Source: Cephalopachus bancanus
Lineage: Eukaryota > Chordata > Mammalia > Primates > Tarsiidae
DNA: 64,000 nucleotides
Assembly: GCA_027257055.1 (NCBI GenBank)
Contig: JAPVLO010000153.1
Coordinates: 1,612,001 to 1,676,000 of the forward strand
Reading direction: 5' to 3'
The notes below the pieces were generated by a model, which worked only from the letters and a program-made list of their open reading frames with translations, was not told the origin of the DNA and did not search any database. Positions 10,951 to 24,009 of this stretch are shown here, one piece after another. Positions within the stretch are counted from its first letter, which is position 1; the number at the start of each line of letters is the position of its first letter. The position numbers and the translations under genes are program-made.

Positions 10951-13944
10951 AGACCACAACTGTTCTTTACAATTGGTTATAAAAGACACAATAATTTTTC
11001 TTAAAGAAAAATTTGTTCAGCGTTCTACATAGGCTGTTGTTTCCAGTTTCTTTTTATTAATTATCCTACTCAAATCAATCTGACTGATGCCCTACCCTCC
11101 TATTCTACTAAAAATGTTTTTTCTAAGTCACTGATAGCTCTAGGTTGGTCAAGTCAAAGCTAGTGAACTTTTATTTCCCATTTCAGTATCATTTCCCAAA
11201 GATAAGCACTTTTTTTTTCCTTATGAGGACACTATTTTAAGGCTTCTGCTACACGGAACTCTCATGAATTTTTTTCCTACCTCTTGAACCACTCCTCTCC
11301 CCTCCTCCCTCTTCCTCTACTATTAGATTTCTTAACGTTAGAGTTAGACTTTGTCTTGGACCCTCTTCTTACTCTACATGGGCCATAATTCATATAGCAT
11401 CAAACAGTACTTTCATGCAAATCACTTCTAAATTTATATTTTCAGCCAAGATTAATTATTTGAGTTCCAAGACTACTCAACTGCCAACATGCCATCTCCA
11501 TTGGATTGTCTCATAGGTATTGCAAAATATAATTAAACTGCACTTCTGATTATACGCATCTCCCTTGCTGCATCAGAATCTGACCTTTGGTTTACTGGTA
11601 ACCTGATAAGGGTGAAATACCAACAATGTCTTTAGACTGAATTGCTTATGAAAAAATAACCCTGGACTTTTAAACTGAATCTGGATTAGAAGCAACTCTA
11701 TAAGCAACTCGATATGATGCAGACATCATAGTCTTGGGCTTTCCTGAATATGGTGACTCTTGTGACTGTGTATGTTCCTTACAGGGGTGTGACAACTGCT
11801 GCCTGGATTAAATATCCTGCTTAAAAATAGTCTGAGTGCATGTGTGAGCTTGAGGTTCTTTGGGACACTGGAAGAGGTTTTAATACAGTTAGTTCTTCTG
11901 GAGTGTGGGTAGAGTAATGTTGTTATTTACAAGCCACACACTTCTTGAGTAGATTTGAAACTTAAATTAAAATTTAGTCTGTGAATGGAAAAATAGAAAT
12001 ATGGGATTAAATTATCACAGCCTAGTTTCCAATGCATTGTCCTTGCAATGGGAGTGGTGCTCTGAAGTGTTGGTATGGAATCTGATTGAATTCTGACCAC
12101 AACACTGGATTGGTCTGCTGCTGTGATTAGGGAACAGAATAAGCTGCTTTCTTCTCTCACATTCAAATAGCTGTGATGGCTCCTTATATGGCATTACATC
12201 CCCTTTCTCTCAAGATTGTCTTCTCTTTTAGTCATTTGAAAGATGCTCAGACACCTCTGAAATACAGTAAAAACAAAGCTAAAAGTAGAAATATCAGTGT
12301 AGGCTAACACGTGAGGCAGTGATGACAAATGCTCCTGTAACCAAGTGTTTTAGAAAGAAAGAAACCACCATAGTTTTGTAGCACACTTTAAGAAGAAGAG
12401 ATAATAAAAATTCAAAGTGTACGTAAAACAAACTACAGTTACTCAGTGAAGAAGTAGTACTTCAAAAAAATTGCATTATTCTTTCTTCCCTTTTATAAGT
12501 TTTGAGGTAGGAGGGATAATTTCCTGATCTTTAGTAGAGTAACCAAAAAATAAATAAATAAATAAATAAAATATTATTTTCATCATGTTTTACATTGTTA
12601 CTGTAGAATGTTTAAACTTAAGATGATCTTCCCTTTATACCCAGTGTGTAATACCCTAATGTATCTCCTTCAGTTTTGTCTGCTGCATCTGTTTTAAATT
12701 ATATGGAAACGTCTGTACTTACACTTAGGGAAAAAAAATCTTAGTTATTTACCAATAAACCAATATAATGAAACAAGATGGTACTAAAATGTGTTATATA
12801 TTTTTGTTATTCATTTTCTTCTGTAAATTTAGTCCAGACAACTTTTGGTCCTTTCAGAAAATAACAAACCAGTTTTTACAGGACAAAGATTTGGCACTAC
12901 TAAGAATGTTCTGAATGCATTTGCATAAAATAGAAAAAATAATCTTAAAAAACTTGGAAATCAGAACTTGTTATAAGCTCTTTGATCAAAGACAAAAAGC
13001 AGTTACACAACAAAAGCAATGAGAAAAAAAACCTGACAGTTCCCAAATAAACAAAGGCTAGTCCCAATAATTTTCCATATTTTTAAAGATGAATTTTTAA
13101 ATACTTACAGAATGCAAACTGTAAGCCACTTGTTGGTGATAATACATGAAATCTAATTATCAAAGATTTCAAATGAAATTACATTTCATAAATACATAAT
13201 GACACCATCATAAATAGGGCAATGAATCTTTAATTCTTGCAGAGTAATGAGAGCTCACTAGATGAAATTATTTGTATGGAAACATACTTGATTTCCTTCT
13301 CACCAAGGATACAATGGTACTAAAGTAGAAGTCATATATAAACTGCTTGGTTTCTTTCAGTGTGTTAGGTACTCTGCTCCAAATGTGATAAGCTCCAATA
13401 AACCCTGGAATTTTCATGCTGGTACTTGTAGCTCTCACTCTAAAGTTTCTTTGAGCTTAAACAAATGTAGATCTGATAATGCACATAAACTTACAGAAGA
13501 TGAGAACACAATTATTTTAACTGCATGCATCCAAATAAAACCACACATCTAAGACCCTATATTCATCCAAGTTTTGAATGGTTTAAGTACAGTTCAACAA
13601 GAGCAAAGGTGAGGTACTTTAAAATTTAACCAACACTATTGAAAATTAACAGTATGGTCACCAATATGGTAGGCACTGGAGTGCTAGAAATAAAAATTTC
13701 CTGCCTCTTAAAGGTTTACAATACAAATTAACAAAGTACTCATAAAAGCAAATCTTAGAAGGCTAGGAATTTTTATGTTATATTCTATATACACATATCT
13801 TTTTTAGAAAACATGGGTTAATGAGATTCTCTAAAATGTAGTCCTTTTTCTCTCTGCAAGGTATGGGTCTGCCCTTTGTTACATAGGATCTTGATCTTAG
13901 GTTGTTATTTGGTATTATATTTTGAACTCTAGCAATATCTTTGT
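10951..13944. other. Unassigned, mostly unique DNA
   Basis: About 3 kb without a recognised repeat apart from an (AAAT)n microsatellite at 12545-12571. No ORF shows a domain, a codon pattern, or splice-flanked conservation that could be judged from one sequence. Confidence 0.4.
12545..12571. repeat. (AAAT)n microsatellite
   Basis: About six 'aaat' units without interruption. Confidence 0.9.
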
Positions 13945-14134
13945 ATTAATTTGTTTTACATTGGTATAAAGAAATACCCAAGACTGGGTAATGTATAAAG
14001 AAATTTGGCTTATGGTTCTGCATGGCACCAACATCTTCTGGGCTTCTATTGAGACCTCAGGAAACTTCAAATCAGGTGGAAGGTAGAGAGGAAGCAGACA
14101 TGTCACATGGTAAGAGTAGAAGCGCACGGGCGCC

Positions 14135-14198
<64 letters not shown>

Positions 14199-14401
14199 GA
14201 CACACACCAGGTTCTTGTAAACAACCAATTCTCATGCGAACTGATAGAGCAAGGACTCACTCATTACTGTGATAATGACATCAAGTCATTCATGAGGGAT
14301 CTGCCTCCATGATCCAAACACTTCCAACTAGGCCCCTCCTCCAACATCGGGAATCACATTTTAGCATGAGATTTGGAGGGGACAACCATCCAAACTATAT
14401 C
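13945..14401 (-). repeat. MaLR LTR (MST/MLT1-like), antisense
   Basis: In the plus direction it reads as the reverse of an MST/MLT1 LTR: 'aatacccaagactgggtaat' near the left, 'gaggaagcagacatgtcac', 'gggatctgcctccatgatcc', and 'catgagatttggaggggac' with 'aaactatatca' at the right end. The middle has been replaced by a long (GA)n tract. No internal region or partner LTR is seen. Confidence 0.8.
14138..14208. repeat. (GA)n microsatellite within the LTR
   Basis: About 26 GA units almost without interruption, ending in 'cagagagagacacacacc'. It creates artificial frames of alternating Arg-Glu (plus strand) and Leu-Ser (minus strand), which should not be read as proteins. Confidence 0.97.
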
Positions 14402-17400
14402 AAGATCCTTGTAGGACTTCTGTTTGTATATCTGATCATTCTTTCTTTGTATATCTAATCATCTTCCTTCATGATACCTTAGCCAAATGATAAACACAGA
14501 ATAGATGCTTCGAACATATTTATCACTTGCTTGGGTATACACTCAATGAGGCCAAGCCTTAACTTGAGTAAAAAGGAAAGTTGGTCAGCAGAAGTATTAA
14601 TCTGATAGGTGAGTTAATAGTGTTGGCTGAAGATGTTGCCAGAGAAAGAACATAATGGTAGACTGAGAAATCTTTGTAGGTAGATGTCTCTGATGAAATG
14701 AAGTAGAATGTGTTAGGAAGCAGAGAGAGACAAGATTGCCTATCAAATTGGCAGTCTTGAAGCCAGGGCTATTAAATGTTATTATTAACCTTATAAATGT
14801 GTTATTTTAGGAATATTGCTTTGACATTGGTATGCTGAAGGAAATTGAGCAGTGTGATTCTTGTTTGACATGTCCTATACATTTAATTCACATTAATTTA
14901 CCATTCTTTCAAAATTAGCAAAATAAATCTGAACTCATAATGTATTATTTATTCATAGTGGCATTATATTTGATCCCAGATTGTGTTGATTGATTTTTTC
15001 ACCTCCATTTATAGCAATGGAATCTAATTGAAGGGCTTTTAAGCAAGCCACACTGCTACATTGATGTGGGTAATTTTTTAGATAACATTCCTGAAATCCT
15101 GGAGACTATTTTTTTTTCCTTTTGTCTAGTCTAAATGCCTTTTACATTTGGAAGAATTAAGACATAAACTCCTCCTAACCTGTTTAAATATGAATGTGAC
15201 TAAAAAATATTGCTTGTATTCCAAAGACTTGAACCTAGGTGAAGAGACTCAGAAAGTGAAAGAAATGTTTGATCAATAACTTTACTATTCTTCTACTTAA
15301 ACATTTGAAAGAGTCTTTGGCAATAAAGGGAAGTGTTTTCTTTAAAAAATAGGAAAGGGAGAAAGACAAAAATCAAGCAATATTCTATGGAAATATCTAA
15401 ACAAAATATACTTTTCTTAAGAAAATAAGTTATAGAAACAGGTATTCTGAAAAAATGTAAATATATCTTTTAATTTGAAATTTTACAGCTCAAATATAGC
15501 ATGTGTTTAATATATTTTTTGTAATGACGCCCCATATTTCTATGTAAATTATTTTACAGGGTCTGATAGGGACCTTTCCCTTTTGAATGTGTATGTAACT
15601 CTTGAAATAAGTGCAATTCATTTAAAATAAATGTTATTGAGTGTTTTCCTTATGAATCTTTATTTTTTATTTCAGTACATTCCTCCTGCTTTAGTTTTCT
15701 GTGGCCTTACAGTGCTAAGAAATGCATTTAGATTTCCAGGTAAGCTTAGCATTAGTGTGAAATGACCTGTCCTTCTGCCTGGCCACTTGCTTTAAATCTA
15801 CCCTTTTGTTCACCACTTGATCCCAGCACTTAGCACAGTGCCTAGCACAGGGTCAGTACTCAGTTAACATTTATTCATTGAAAAAGTATTGCGTTTTCTT
15901 ATTTTTGCCTCAACTTTCCTTGTCACTGACAAACTTTTGCTTATCAAGGTAAATGACATCTCTTATTTAGCCTGGTCACATATCTTCTTCTTACTCCTAG
16001 AATTGTATTTTCATTACTTCAGGTTTTATTTTCTACTTTCAGTTTCTGTTTTTAATCTTTCATTTTCACTGGAGATTATCAGGCTGTTCACTGTGTCCTC
16101 AACTGCTTCTATATTCAGTTCTTTAACTATCAAATCCCTAAAACATCAAGTATTTAAGTCATATATGAATCTCTTTTCTGAAATAGTACACTGATCACCT
16201 TCTACCCTCTCTGATCTAGCACATCTTTGTCACTTTTGACATTATCAAGCATGGGGAAAGAGAAGAGGATGAACAATGGATGCATGCTGTTCCAATGACA
16301 ACTCCTATTGAGTCTCTTCCTTCTAAATCCTTGTTGTATCTCAAGCACTTTCTGTGTAATGATGGTTAGTTCTCCCCTAAGTCAAAGTTGCTTCTTCTAT
16401 TTTTTTCTCCATAGCTGCAGTTTTCCCTTACATTCATCAACAACCAACCCAATATTTTGTGATCTATGACTGTTTCCTTTCTTAGAACTCTAGAACATAA
16501 CTTTGGGGGACAGTGGGCTGAAACACAGTTCAGAGGATGGAGAAGACTCAGCATTCCTGCATTTTCTCAGTGCTAAACTTTCTCTATCACCCTCTTCCAA
16601 TAGGTGACTTGTTATAGTATCAGGTTTCATGTACCTCCTTGGCTTTAAGAACCCTAGTCCCATGGAAATGTTCCAAAATAAAACCAGTGAAAAAAATTTA
16701 TGTGAAATATTTCAAAGGATTCCATTTTTAATATAGTCACACTTTTTTGAGAGCAAAGGTCACTTGAATACAGCCAACTTGAGTATTGATGTCCTCCCAG
16801 TATTTTATCTGAAGCAGTGATTACAGGTACACATTCCTCGGAAGTAGGTCATCCTCCCACAAGCAGTCCATGCTGAGAGAGAATACACTCTTGTTTTCCA
16901 ATCATCTGGGGGGAGACTTGGAACTCCCTTGACTTGGTGTCTGTTTCTGAGTGACCTGCTGTCTTCAAGGTACATAAGTTTCATGTAGATAGCTAAGTGT
17001 TATCTATCATAGTCACCTAAGTGTATAAATATCTCCCTTTCTTGTCGTAGGCTATTATCATGGTTAACTTATTTTCCCTATTATTAAAAAAATAAAAAAT
17101 AGGACTCTCAGATAGGAGGTTCATGCCAACCACTTTCCTGTGCCTGTGTGATATGAGGACAAGGGTAGACACCAGACCGTGTGGATGTCAACAGCTTCAT
17201 AAGTTGGTTATCCAACAAAATTTCAGGTGTTTGCATTGGCTTAATTTTTTTAGGTTTTATAAAATGGCAAAATGTATTTTTATAAAAAGCTCTTAGGTTC
17301 ATTGATTCATATGGGCTGAGTATGAACATTTTCTCATTAGTGTTAATGTATTCTTACAAAAAAAATTCCTCTACATTGAGTAAGAAGACAATAGGAAAGT

Positions 17401-17404
17401 GATT
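14402..17404. other. Unassigned, mostly unique DNA
   Basis: No gene found. At about 15815-15880 'agcacttagcacagtgcc' plus 'cagttaacatttattcattg' resembles the 3' end of a MIR or L2 element. The rest is not recognised. A 101-residue plus-strand frame at 15889-16194 is low-complexity hydrophobic and has no recognisable domain. Confidence 0.4.
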
Positions 17405-17790
17405 CTTCTTAATTGTCTTAGTTTATGTGGACTTCTATAACAAAATACCATAAACTGAGTGGCTTTTAAACAACAGAAACTTATTTCCCACATTCAAAAG
17501 GCTGAGAAATCCTAGATCAAGATTTTGGCAAATTAGGTGTCTGGTGAGGACCTGCTTCCTGGTTGATAGATGACTATCTTTTTGCTGTGTCCTCACATGG
17601 TGAAATAGGCAAGGTATCTCTCTAAGGCCTCTTTTATAAAGGTACTGATCTTATTCTGAGTCCCTTGCCTCTTGACATATCTCCCAAAGACCCCACTTCC
17701 AAATACCCTCACATTAGGGAGTAGCTCTCAGCATGTGAATTTAGGATTGAGGGAACACAAACATTCACTTTATAGTATTAATAAAATCGA
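17405..17790 (-). repeat. MLT1-like LTR, antisense
   Basis: It shows the reversed MLT1 signature: 'ataacaaaataccataaac' and 'tttaaacaacagaaacttat' at the left, 'gtgtcctcacatgg' in the middle, and 'ccccacttccaaataccctc' with 'cagcatgtgaatttaggatt' at the right. It is diverged with several gaps. Confidence 0.75.
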
Positions 17791-17879
17791 TAACTCTAGA
17801 GAGTTTTTTTCCAACATGAATGGTTATTTTATTTTTTTACTCATCCTTATATTTTTCTATCCTGAATTTATCTCCTTTA

Positions 17880-18219
17880 GAAAACAAGTTAGGGCTGGGG
17901 GGTGGGTTCAGTGGCTCAGCCTGCAATCCCAAGCTTTGGGAGGCCGAGGCGAGTGGATTACCTGAGCCCACGGGTTCGAGACCCGCCTAGGCAACTTGGC
18001 GAGACCTCATCTCTACAATAAATCAAAAACATTAGCCGGCCATGGTAGCATGCGCCTGTAGCTCCAGCTACTTGGAAGGCTGAGGTGAAAGGATCGCCGG
18101 AGCCCAGCAGGTCGAGGCTGCGGTGGCTGGAAGCATGCCACTGCACTCCAGTCTGGGTGACAGAGTGAGACTTCAACTTAAAAAATAAAAAGAAAAGAAA
18201 AGAAAAGAAAACAAATTAG
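17880..18219 (+). mobile_element. Full-length Alu with 13-bp TSD
   Basis: 'gaaaacaagttag' (17880-17892) and 'gaaaacaaattag' (18207-18219) bracket a complete dimeric Alu that ends in an (AAAAG)n tail. It is one of the best copies of the local subfamily: 'gaggcgagtggattacctg', 'gggttcgagacccgcctagg', the linker 'ctacaataaatcaaaaac', and 'ggagcccagcaggtcgaggc'. The A and B boxes of the internal Pol III promoter can be followed in the left arm. Confidence 0.95.
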
Positions 18220-19314
18220 CCATTACATATACAAATTTCATTCTTAGTAACACAAAGAATGTTTTGGAACAATAGGTTTTAGTGAGGTATGATAGATACT
18301 TATATTTTTATTTGCTAAGTGGTTGTACAAAGTTTATAAACAGGATCAAGTTAGTTTTGCAGAACTAGACAGAATCCAGGATGCCAGGAAAATTCCAGAA
18401 TTCCTGAAAGTAATAAACAACTATCTATTTTTTATCTATGTGGATAAATCTCACACTTCAGATCTTTGCTTAAATGTCACTTTCATTAGACTGCTTACTC
18501 TCATGATCTTGTTTTAAATAGATCCACTCTCCCCCTCAGCGTGACCATTCCCCTTTATCCCACCCTAGTGATTTAGTAAGTGTACAGTGGGATTTGGATG
18601 CCTATGATCCTGATTCCAGACCACATCCACTACTGTACTGTATATCTAGCAATAGTAACACCATATATTTTAAATATTTGTATGGTTTACAACAATTTTA
18701 CAGGCATCATTCTTAGTAAAATGATAAAATGGGACAGTAACTATATGTGTTTGTCTTAGGACCTGAATTATCACACTTGAAAATGTGATAGGAGGAATAT
18801 AGATTTCTGAAATTTCTTACAGGGATTATTATAGGATTGATAATAGTCCTGAGAACTTTTCAGAATCTGCTAGAAACAAATATTTTAAATGTAAGCAGAT
18901 CTTTAAGGACAAGACATTGTGTCTTTCCAGAATGCATATGCATTGACCCTCATGTGGTACAATTATGTGCTTTCATATTTAATTTTATTTTCTTGAGTCT
19001 GTGTTCCTGCACTTCACTCTACATTGCTTACACCTAACTTTCTTCTTCCCATTTCTCATTTCACTGGAGTCGACGTGCTTCCTTTCTCTTCAGTTTTGGG
19101 GTTCTCTAATACTGTTCAGCCTTTGCTCCAGTTGCACACTTCCCAGCCATTTGACCTCATCGTCCCTCTAGGACAGCTTGGGCATCCTTCCCCGATGTCA
19201 CTTAAACTTGCTAATCATATTTAAACTGAAAAAACAATGGTTTAGGCTGCTGAAATGGGAAAGAGACAGAGTCAAGTCAATGAAAAAATGAAGAAATGAA
19301 AGATTTGAGTGAGT
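18220..19314. other. Unassigned sequence
   Basis: No gene or recognised repeat. Two short plus-strand frames (18837-19037 and 19024-19224) have no supporting features. Confidence 0.4.
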
Positions 19315-20089
19315 TGTTAATTTCTTAGATCTTCTGTAACAAATTACCACAAGCCGCATGCCTCAAAACAACAAAATGTATTCTTTCACATGTCTTGAAG
19401 CTTGAAGTTTAAGATCAAGTGGTTAGCAGGATTGATTCCTTCTGGAGTTTCTCTGTTAAATTCTGGTGGTTGTCAATAATCTTGGTGTTCCTTGGCTTGT
19501 GGATACATCACTCCAATCTCTACCTCCATCCTTACATGGCCTTCTGTCTGTATCTTCTCATGGCTTTTTTATAAGGATATTGTTTGGTCTGAATTTTGTA
19601 TCTTCCCCAAATGTATATGTTATAACCTAATCACCAAGGTGGTGGTGTTAGGAGGCAGGGCCTTCACAAGTATTTAGGGTTCTGTTCACGTGGATTGGAT
19701 TAATGCCCTTCTGAAAGAGACCCCAGAGAGCTAACTAACATCTGCCACTATGTGAGGTCATAGCTGGAGATGCTATCTATGAACCAAAAAGTTGACCCTC
19801 ACCAGTTAGCCTAGCACCAGGAGCTGCCAGTGCCTTGATCTTAGACTTCTCAGCCTCTAGAACTATAAAAAAATAAATTTATCTTGTGTAAAGCGTATGC
19901 AGTTTATAACATTTTGTTATTCCACCCTGAAGGAACTAAGGCAAGACACTAGTCATCAGATCTAGGCCCACTCTAGTTTAGTGTGACCTTAACTGATTAT
20001 ATCTTCAAAGACCCTGTTCAAAATAAGATAACATTCTGAAGTTCTGAGTGGGCATGAATCTTAGGGAAGACACTATTTAACCCAGTACA
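19315..20089 (-). repeat. MLT1-like LTR, antisense, split by another LTR
   Basis: The left part (19315-about 19575) reads 'tctgtaacaaattaccacaa', 'attgattccttctggagttt' and 'gttccttggcttgtggatac'. The right part (about 19952-20089) continues the same reversed LTR with 'ctagtttagtgtgaccttaac', 'caaaataagataacattctg' and 'tatttaacccagtaca'. The two halves would be contiguous without the inner element. Confidence 0.75.
19576..19951 (+). repeat. MLT1/MST-like LTR nested in an antisense MLT1
   Basis: A sense MaLR LTR of about 375 bp runs from near 'tgtttggtctgaattttg', through 'ggtggtggtgttaggaggca', 'gaccccagagagctaac' and 'cagcctctagaactataaa', to 'ggaactaaggcaagaca'. It lies in opposite orientation to the LTR around it. 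A 5-bp TSD is suggested ('ggata'/'agaca') but has decayed. Confidence 0.75.
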
Positions 20090-20454
20090 CATTGTGATCT
20101 GTTCCTAGCTTTCAAAGGAGTGCTTGTCTTATGTGGTATTCTTACATTTGATTAGATAAATTCCTGGGAGGTCTAGACCCATGCTAATAAAGATATTTTG
20201 ATGGAAATGCTTATTCAGAGTTGGCCGTTTGGAAATTTGAAACATTGAAGCCTAATAGTTCTTATCATTTTTTCAGATATAGTTGAGCCATAGCTTTCAA
20301 GAATACCAGGGGCTAGCTGAGTGACTCTAGGCAATTCACTGGCTAAACCTTTCTGGGGAAAAGTGACTGGGACAGAAGTGTCCAATTTGTGAACTTCTTC
20401 TCCTGACCAAGCATTGGAAGCTGGGGTTGCACAACTCTGAGCAGAGAAAGCTTA
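20090..20454. other. Unassigned sequence
   Basis: No gene or recognised repeat. Confidence 0.4.
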
Positions 20455-20660
20455 TAAGTTCTATTTAGATTTAACACCTACCACATGCTGGGTGCTACAC
20501 TAGCCTCTCTATAAAACATGAGTAATTCATTTATTTCTCAAAACAATCTTGTAAGATATTTATTAGCTCCATTTTGCTGATGAGGCAAAGGTGTTAAGAA
20601 AGCTGAATAACTTGCCCAAGGTAAATAGTCATAATGAGTAATTGCACCAGGATTTAAACA
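20455..20660 (+). repeat. MIR SINE
   Basis: It has the MIR core and 3' part: 'acatgctgggtgctacac', 'ttgctgatgaggcaaagg', 'aataacttgcccaaggtaa', 'caccaggatttaaacaca'. It is an ancient tRNA-derived SINE shared across mammals, heavily diverged. Confidence 0.85.
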
Positions 20661-20884
20661 CACATCTTTCTATTCTTTTGCTATAAAACAGAAGCAAACC
20701 TATGTGGAGGAAATCCAGACAAGCCTGTGAAAGAATAAAGATACCAAAGAAACCAATTCATGTAGTCAGAAAAAAAGAAAGTAGTCAGTGACATACTGGC
20801 AAAGCATCTAGTGAAGAATCTGTGACACATCAGCTCTTTGGCATAAGAATATTGATAGACTTTCTGATAGAAAATGGAATGGCA

Positions 20885-21240
20885 CATATGTGGAATCTAA
20901 AAAACTTTAAACTCATGAAAGGAGCGAGTAGAATGATGCTTACCAGGGGCTGGGAGGTAGAATGGAACTGGGGAGTTGTTGGTCGAAGGATACTAAATTT
21001 CAGTTAGACAGAGGGAATACTTTCAAAAGATCTATTGTACATCATGGTTAATACAGTCAATTATAGTGTATAGTATACTTGAAAAGTGTTAAGAGAATAG
21101 ATTTTAGGTGTTCTCACCACCACCAATGAATGATAAATATGTGAGGTAATCAATACTGACTTATTTAGCTATTCCACAATGTATACATATTTCAAAACAT
21201 TATGTTGTTTGCCATAAATATGCATTTTTTATTAAAAATT
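20885..21240 (+). repeat. Old L1 3' end (L1MA/L1MB-type)
   Basis: It starts at the very end of ORF2 ('cacatatgtggaatctaaa') and runs through a 3' UTR with 'taccaggggctgggagg', 'ttgtacatcatggttaatac' and 'atgtatacatatttcaaaac'. It is similar in layout to 5250-5560 and 55612-55990. It is a 5'-truncated old LINE. Confidence 0.85.
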
Positions 21241-24009
21241 AAGAAAAAACCAAGAAAGAAAGATAATGGAATGGTGCTGAGTTTTTGAGACTGGAGTTAG
21301 GTACAGGAGCCTTCTTTTAAGTAGAAATGCTTTTAAATTTCTGGTACTAGCTAGGCTTGCCAGCATTGCTCAAAAAATCATTAACCATTGTTGAAGTAAA
21401 TATGTGTCTGCCCACACTGACCTTGAAGTAGACTATGCAGAGATGCTTGAGTGGGCAGGAGGGCAGTTTGAGTTCGTAGCACTGCCTTTGTGTCTGCATT
21501 TGTGATTTCTCATGTGAAAGTCATATTTGACAACATTTTTGTGGGGGGTTTTTTGTTCATTTGTTGTGTTTTCTCTGGGGTCTGTATCATGTCTCCTTAA
21601 CAACAGGTACATAGGTCCCTTGCCTATGTAGATAGGTCTCTTTGCCTGCTCATTTTAGGTGCTGCTTTGGATGAAGGCCTTATAGCCTCTGTTTTAAAGT
21701 TTAGACCGTTTTAAAAATTCCTTCTAAATTTGATGAAAATTTAACCAACTTCACTTTATTTATATATGTTTTTCTTAAATAAATTCCTCTTTTTTTTCCT
21801 TAGTGTTTAGTAAGGTGCTGCACTTCTGAAATCCTGCTGTATAGAACTAAAGAGAATGAAATAAAGGTGGTCTGATCCAAACTTAGACAAGCAATTTAAC
21901 AGGAAACAATGCCAACCCAGTTTGAAAAACAGAAACGGTAAGGGAAGGACAAACTTGGGAGACAGGCTGCTCAGTCTGTTTTCCTCATCAAGCTTCTCCT
22001 TCTGGCACCAATACCTTGGGATTCTTGATTTTATTTCGGTAAGAAAAGCAATCCCCTTGAGAGGAAAGCAAGACTTGGCTGACGGTGTGGCAATCAAAAT
22101 ACCACTGTTTCTCGACATAGTCACAAAATCATCCTCATCTTGGAGTTGAGTAAATATTATACTCCAAGGGTCAGGCAGGCCTTGGGAAGCCTCCAAACCA
22201 ACAAGAAAATGATATTTTATCATACTGTTCTGTGAATCAGTTGATTATATTGTTGAAAGAAAACTGGTATCTGAAAGTTAGCAAAGTGACAAATGCAAAA
22301 TAAAGAAGAACCTCATAGAAAGCTGGTTCTTAGGGTACAGTATCTCTTCAGTGTCTTTCATGATACCAAGGATTAGGGATGGATGCCCAAAGCAAAATAA
22401 CAAAAGGAAAGATTCCAGCTCCACCAGACAAAATAACTACTCTCTTTCCTTGCAGGTGTTTCTCAAATGTCTTTGGCAAAGCAGTGCTTTACCTATCTGC
22501 ATAAACTTTTGAGCATACAACATTATTATCAGTCATATTTTCTTCTAGAGTGTGACTTTGCTGACTTCAGGACAGCTTTATGCCTGCTTTTGCAATAAGA
22601 AGTACTAAAATGTCTATCAAATTGAATTGTAAATAGAATTCCACCCTCTTCTTTCTCAAGCAGGGATCTTTTATAACATCCCCCAAAGATCGTCATATGG
22701 CAAACCTGATAGCAGTGAATTTACTGGCTTACAAAATGTTCTATATATGTATCAGAGGGGGCAAAAATAAAACAAATTTATATATACATTTATGTTTTTT
22801 GACTAGGATATCTCAGGACACTTTGAGGTGGGTGGAACCCTTGAGCCTTTGGTATCTTATCAAGTTTACTCTAGAATAAAACCCTTCGTTCAACATGTAC
22901 CAAAAAAAAAAACCACAAAACCCAAAAAACATTGTTTTTCCAGATTCCATTTATTGCATCTGACATGTACACCAGGAAAACTGTTCCCAGCTTGAAGGCC
23001 TTCTCCAGACTACAGATGAAGGCACAGCACTGCACTTCAGTGTCTTCTCAGTTCGGCACAGAGATAGCAGGAGGCTTCAACTTTGCTAATCAACTTCCTA
23101 TTCCTCTTCCTCCTTCATTCTGCTTCCATCAGTACTGTGTGTGCTGCAAGCCATCTCCTCCTTCACCCTTTCCTACTTCTCTTCTGTCTTTTCATCTCTA
23201 TCTATGGAATTTCTTAAATGAAGAGGGAAGAATGGGTTGATGGGGTCCTTTCTACATACCTCCTGAAAGAGAATCTGCAGGCAGGCAACAGAGGCAGCCC
23301 AGGGACTTGTGAGACCTCCATTTAGAAAATGTGTCACTGATAAGAAACTTCTATAGAAAGTCCTAATAAGTAGTGTCTTGTGGAAGATGAGTGTATACAG
23401 TAAATTTGCCTCTTCTTTACTGCTGGAGAGACCTGAAAAGTCAGATGTGTCTTTGGGAGAAACTTTCAACCTGCCTCTATTAGTGTTGTGATTTTTGTTA
23501 AATATATATAAACTGCAGCAGCTCTCCCACAGCCACCTTTCCCAGGCACTACCCAGGGAACTTCAAATTAAGCTATTAATGAATAGAAGGCTAACATTTA
23601 ATTCTCTGTCAGTCAAAACTTGCTAATTAAAATTCCATGTCTTTTATCTTGGAGACTTTTGAAAATGGAATATAGAAACTTGTCTAAAGATAATATAAAT
23701 ACCACCTGGCTGGAAGCTTTTGTGTGTAAGATGCTATAAATGTTAATTTCCTATCAATTCAGACTTGCAAGAAAATCAGCAGGTCTTCCACTCTCCTTGC
23801 ATAAGTCTTTATACAGTGTCTTCCCAGTCCTATCCTGCCTCCTTACTTTCACCAGACTCCTAATCATCTTGATGTTGGAGAAATCAAACTAAAACCAAGG
23901 GCAACTTTGAAGATGGGAGAAATAATGGAGTTTCATAGGATAGAATCACATTTTCTGAAGTTGTTTTCAGGGTACCATTTCTGTATGTAGGTGTTATTTA
24001 CCATACAAG
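21241..24009. other. Repeat-poor unassigned DNA
   Basis: No recognisable SINE, LINE or LTR over about 2.8 kb. It contains the longest frame not explained by a repeat (21807-22223 minus, 138 codons), but I see no domain, signal or structure there. A short poly(A)-like stretch lies at about 22901-22929. Confidence 0.4.

Noticed and set aside
14022..14312. Frames encoding Arg-Glu or Leu-Ser repeats
   Set aside because: They come entirely from the (GA)n microsatellite in an LTR.
15889..16194. 101-codon hydrophobic frame as a membrane protein
   Set aside because: T-rich DNA gives Phe/Leu-rich frames by chance. No supporting feature.
21807..22223. 138-codon minus-strand frame, the longest one in repeat-free DNA
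   Set aside because: No domain, signal, repeat or family resemblance that I can see. An overlapping frame lies on the other strand. A chance ORF of this length is expected in 64 kb.
22901..22929. Poly(A) tail of a processed pseudogene
   Set aside because: A-rich with C interruptions, no upstream coding similarity, and no target duplication found.
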